Below are positions 13,548 through 14,699 of a stretch of 14,699 nt of DNA, one piece after another. Under the pieces are notes generated by a model. The model ran no database searches. It was given only the letters and a program-made list of their open reading frames with translations, and had not been told where the DNA came from. Both the position numbers and the translations under genes were made by a program. Position 1 is the stretch's first letter. Every line of letters starts with the position of its first letter. The stretch comes from an uncultured Eubacterium sp. (GTDB lineage Bacteria; Bacillota_A; Clostridia; Lachnospirales; Lachnospiraceae): contig CAJUSH010000059.1 of assembly GCA_910589045.1 (NCBI GenBank), positions 1 to 14,699 of the forward strand, given 5' to 3'.

Positions 13548-14591
13548 TTATTTCACAAAAAAGCAGTACTTCGTCGTCGACTCATACGTCTCACCCGGCG
13601 CGAGGAAGGGCTGCTCAAAATTCGTATCATTCACCGAATTGGGAAAATACTGGGTTTCCAGGCAAAAGCCCTGCCGGTCATTGTAGGTGACGCCGCCCTT
13701 TCCGGTCTGTCCGCCCACGCGGTTTCCCGCGTAAAACTGCACGCCCGGGCAGGTTGTGTATACATCCATCCCAATACCGGACACCTTCGATTTTGCCCGG
13801 ATCACAAGACGCAGAGTGCCGTCCGCATCGTCCAGCACGTAATTGTGATCGTAACCGCCCACATATTTCAGCTGGTCAAAATCGGCACCTATACGTGCCC
13901 CGATAGCAGTCATCTCCCTGAAATCCATGGGTGTATCTGCCACAGGCGCAATCTCCCCGGTGGGAATCGCCTTCTCGTCCACAACCGGTGTATAATTTGA
14001 CGCAAGAATCTGAAGCTCCTGCCCTTCCATGCTTCCGCTCTCGTGCCCGTCCAGATTAAAATATGTATGGTTCGTAAAATTTGCCACGGTCTTTTTATCG
14101 GTCGTCGCCTTATAATTCAAGATGACCTCCCCGGCATCCGTCAGCGTATAGCTCATCGTAACCTTCATCTCGCCGGGAAAGCCCTGCGCCCCATCGGGGC
14201 TGGTGTGCGTGAAAACAACATGGGAATCGTCCGCCTCGGCCTCCTCCCAGACCACGGAATGAAAGCCGTCCCTTCCGCTGTGCAGGTTGTTTTCATTGTT
14301 GTTCGCCTCCAGCTCATAGGTCACGCCGTCGATCGTCACCCGCGCATCCTTGATGCGGTTCCCGTTGCGCCCGATGACCATGCCGAGATATCCGCGTATA
14401 TTCTGATAATCCGCGGGCGTATCATAGCCGAGAATCACATCCCGCACCTTACCGTCCCTGTCCGGCACGCGGATCGCCCGCATTGCGGCTCCGAGGGAAA
14501 TCAGCTCAATCTCCATGCCGCCCGCGTTTTTCAGGGTGTACTTCGTGACCTCCGCCCCCTCATTTGTTCTGCCAAAACTTTCCTTTGCCAT
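13548..14591 (-). CDS. galM: aldose 1-epimerase (mutarotase)
   Basis: 347 residues from the ATG at 14591, chosen because AGGAG lies about 10 nt upstream; an ATG at 14636 has no ribosome site and lies within the repeats. Active-site residues typical of GalM are visible: R75 in IGRNGNRI, H104 in NLHSG, H175 in TNHTYFNL, D248 in GGYDHNY and E312 in LETQYFPN. It interconverts alpha and beta anomers of aldoses such as galactose and glucose, the entry step of the Leloir pathway. No signal peptide is visible, so it is cytoplasmic. No other gal genes lie in the window. The two palindromic repeats upstream (14626-14699) are likely control sites. Confidence 0.95.
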   Translation of the reverse strand: MAKESFGRTNEGAEVTKYTLKNAGGMEIELISLGAAMRAIRVPDRDGKVRDVILGYDTPADYQNIRGYLGMVIGRNGNRIKDARVTIDGVTYELEANNNENNLHSGRDGFHSVVWEEAEADDSHVVFTHTSPDGAQGFPGEMKVTMSYTLTDAGEVILNYKATTDKKTVANFTNHTYFNLDGHESGSMEGQELQILASNYTPVVDEKAIPTGEIAPVADTPMDFREMTAIGARIGADFDQLKYVGGYDHNYVLDDADGTLRLVIRAKSKVSGIGMDVYTTCPGVQFYAGNRVGGQTGKGGVTYNDRQGFCLETQYFPNSVNDTNFEQPFLAPGETYESTTKYCFFVK

Positions 14592-14625
14592 AATCCCTGT
14601 TCTCCTGATCTTAAACTGTTCATTA

Positions 14626-14699
14626 TTGACCATCATAGCTTTTTATAGCCTTTTGATTATGGTCAATTTATTGACCATCATAGCCTTTTGATTATGGTC
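14626..14699. repeat. two tandem palindromic repeats upstream of galM
   Basis: Each copy has a left arm TTGACCATCAT and a right arm ATTATGGTCAA (inverted, one mismatch). Copy 1: arms at 14626-14636 and 14656-14666 with a 19-nt spacer. Copy 2: arms at 14671-14681 and 14691-14699 (cut by the window end) with a 9-nt spacer. The spacers share AGCCTTTTG; copy 1 has 10 extra bases (TTTTTATAGC-like). They lie 35-110 nt ahead of the galM ATG and fit operator sites for a dimeric regulator. The array may continue beyond the window. Confidence 0.75.

Noticed and set aside
14626..14699. CRISPR-like repeats at the window end
   Set aside because: The two copies are separated by only 4 nt (TTTA), with no spacer-length unique sequence, so they are tandem palindromes rather than a CRISPR array.

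Overview
The window looks like chromosome from a gut-type member of the Clostridia, most likely a Lachnospiraceae. That is an inference from the gene set (standalone TrpB2, THUMP-domain RNA methylase, papain-like peptidase with a copper-amine-oxidase-like N-terminus, TRAP/HpcH remnant), the Gram-positive style AGGAGG ribosome binding sites, sigma-A type promoters, and fairly GC-rich coding with AT-rich intergenic stretches. No phage, IS or CRISPR genes are seen.

Layout. (1) 1-5360, minus strand: a housekeeping/cell-wall operon read from a promoter near 5331-5360 in the order RNA methyltransferase, papain-family (C1) surface peptidase, N-acetylmuramoyl-L-alanine amidase, RdgB/HAM1 pyrophosphatase, YfcE-type phosphodiesterase. 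The genes touch or overlap. A tRNA-Gly(TCC), cut by the window edge, follows with its own strong promoter. (2) 5434-6210, minus: a small rhodanese and a 79-residue protein with Asn at every third position, coded by 9-bp tandem repeats. (3) 6276-6905, plus: upp (uracil salvage), divergent from the Asn-repeat gene. (4) 6994-11454, minus: cysK-like, hypB, trpS and trpB2, probably one transcription unit from a perfect consensus promoter (TTGACA-N17-TATAAT) with a folded leader. The product of cysK could feed the cysteine pool, TrpB2 may make tryptophan from indole and TrpS charges tRNA-Trp; HypB is a nickel GTPase without its usual partners. (5) 11640-13293: a rearranged locus. An HpcH/HpaI aldolase sits behind the last 43 codons of a TRAP transporter permease (DctM), which is joined to the DNA-binding half of a GntR/FCD regulator on the minus strand. 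The ligand-binding half of the same kind of regulator lies head-to-head on the plus strand and carries a one-base frameshift in a C6 run. (6) 13548-14699, minus: galM preceded by two copies of a palindromic repeat whose spacers differ by exactly 10 bp.

The most notable points are the split and partly inverted GntR/TRAP/aldolase locus, the Asn-every-third-residue protein, the paired palindromes ahead of galM and the mutually exclusive stems in the cysK leader. I see no complete new multi-gene defence or mobile system. All calls are by reading; no database search was run.
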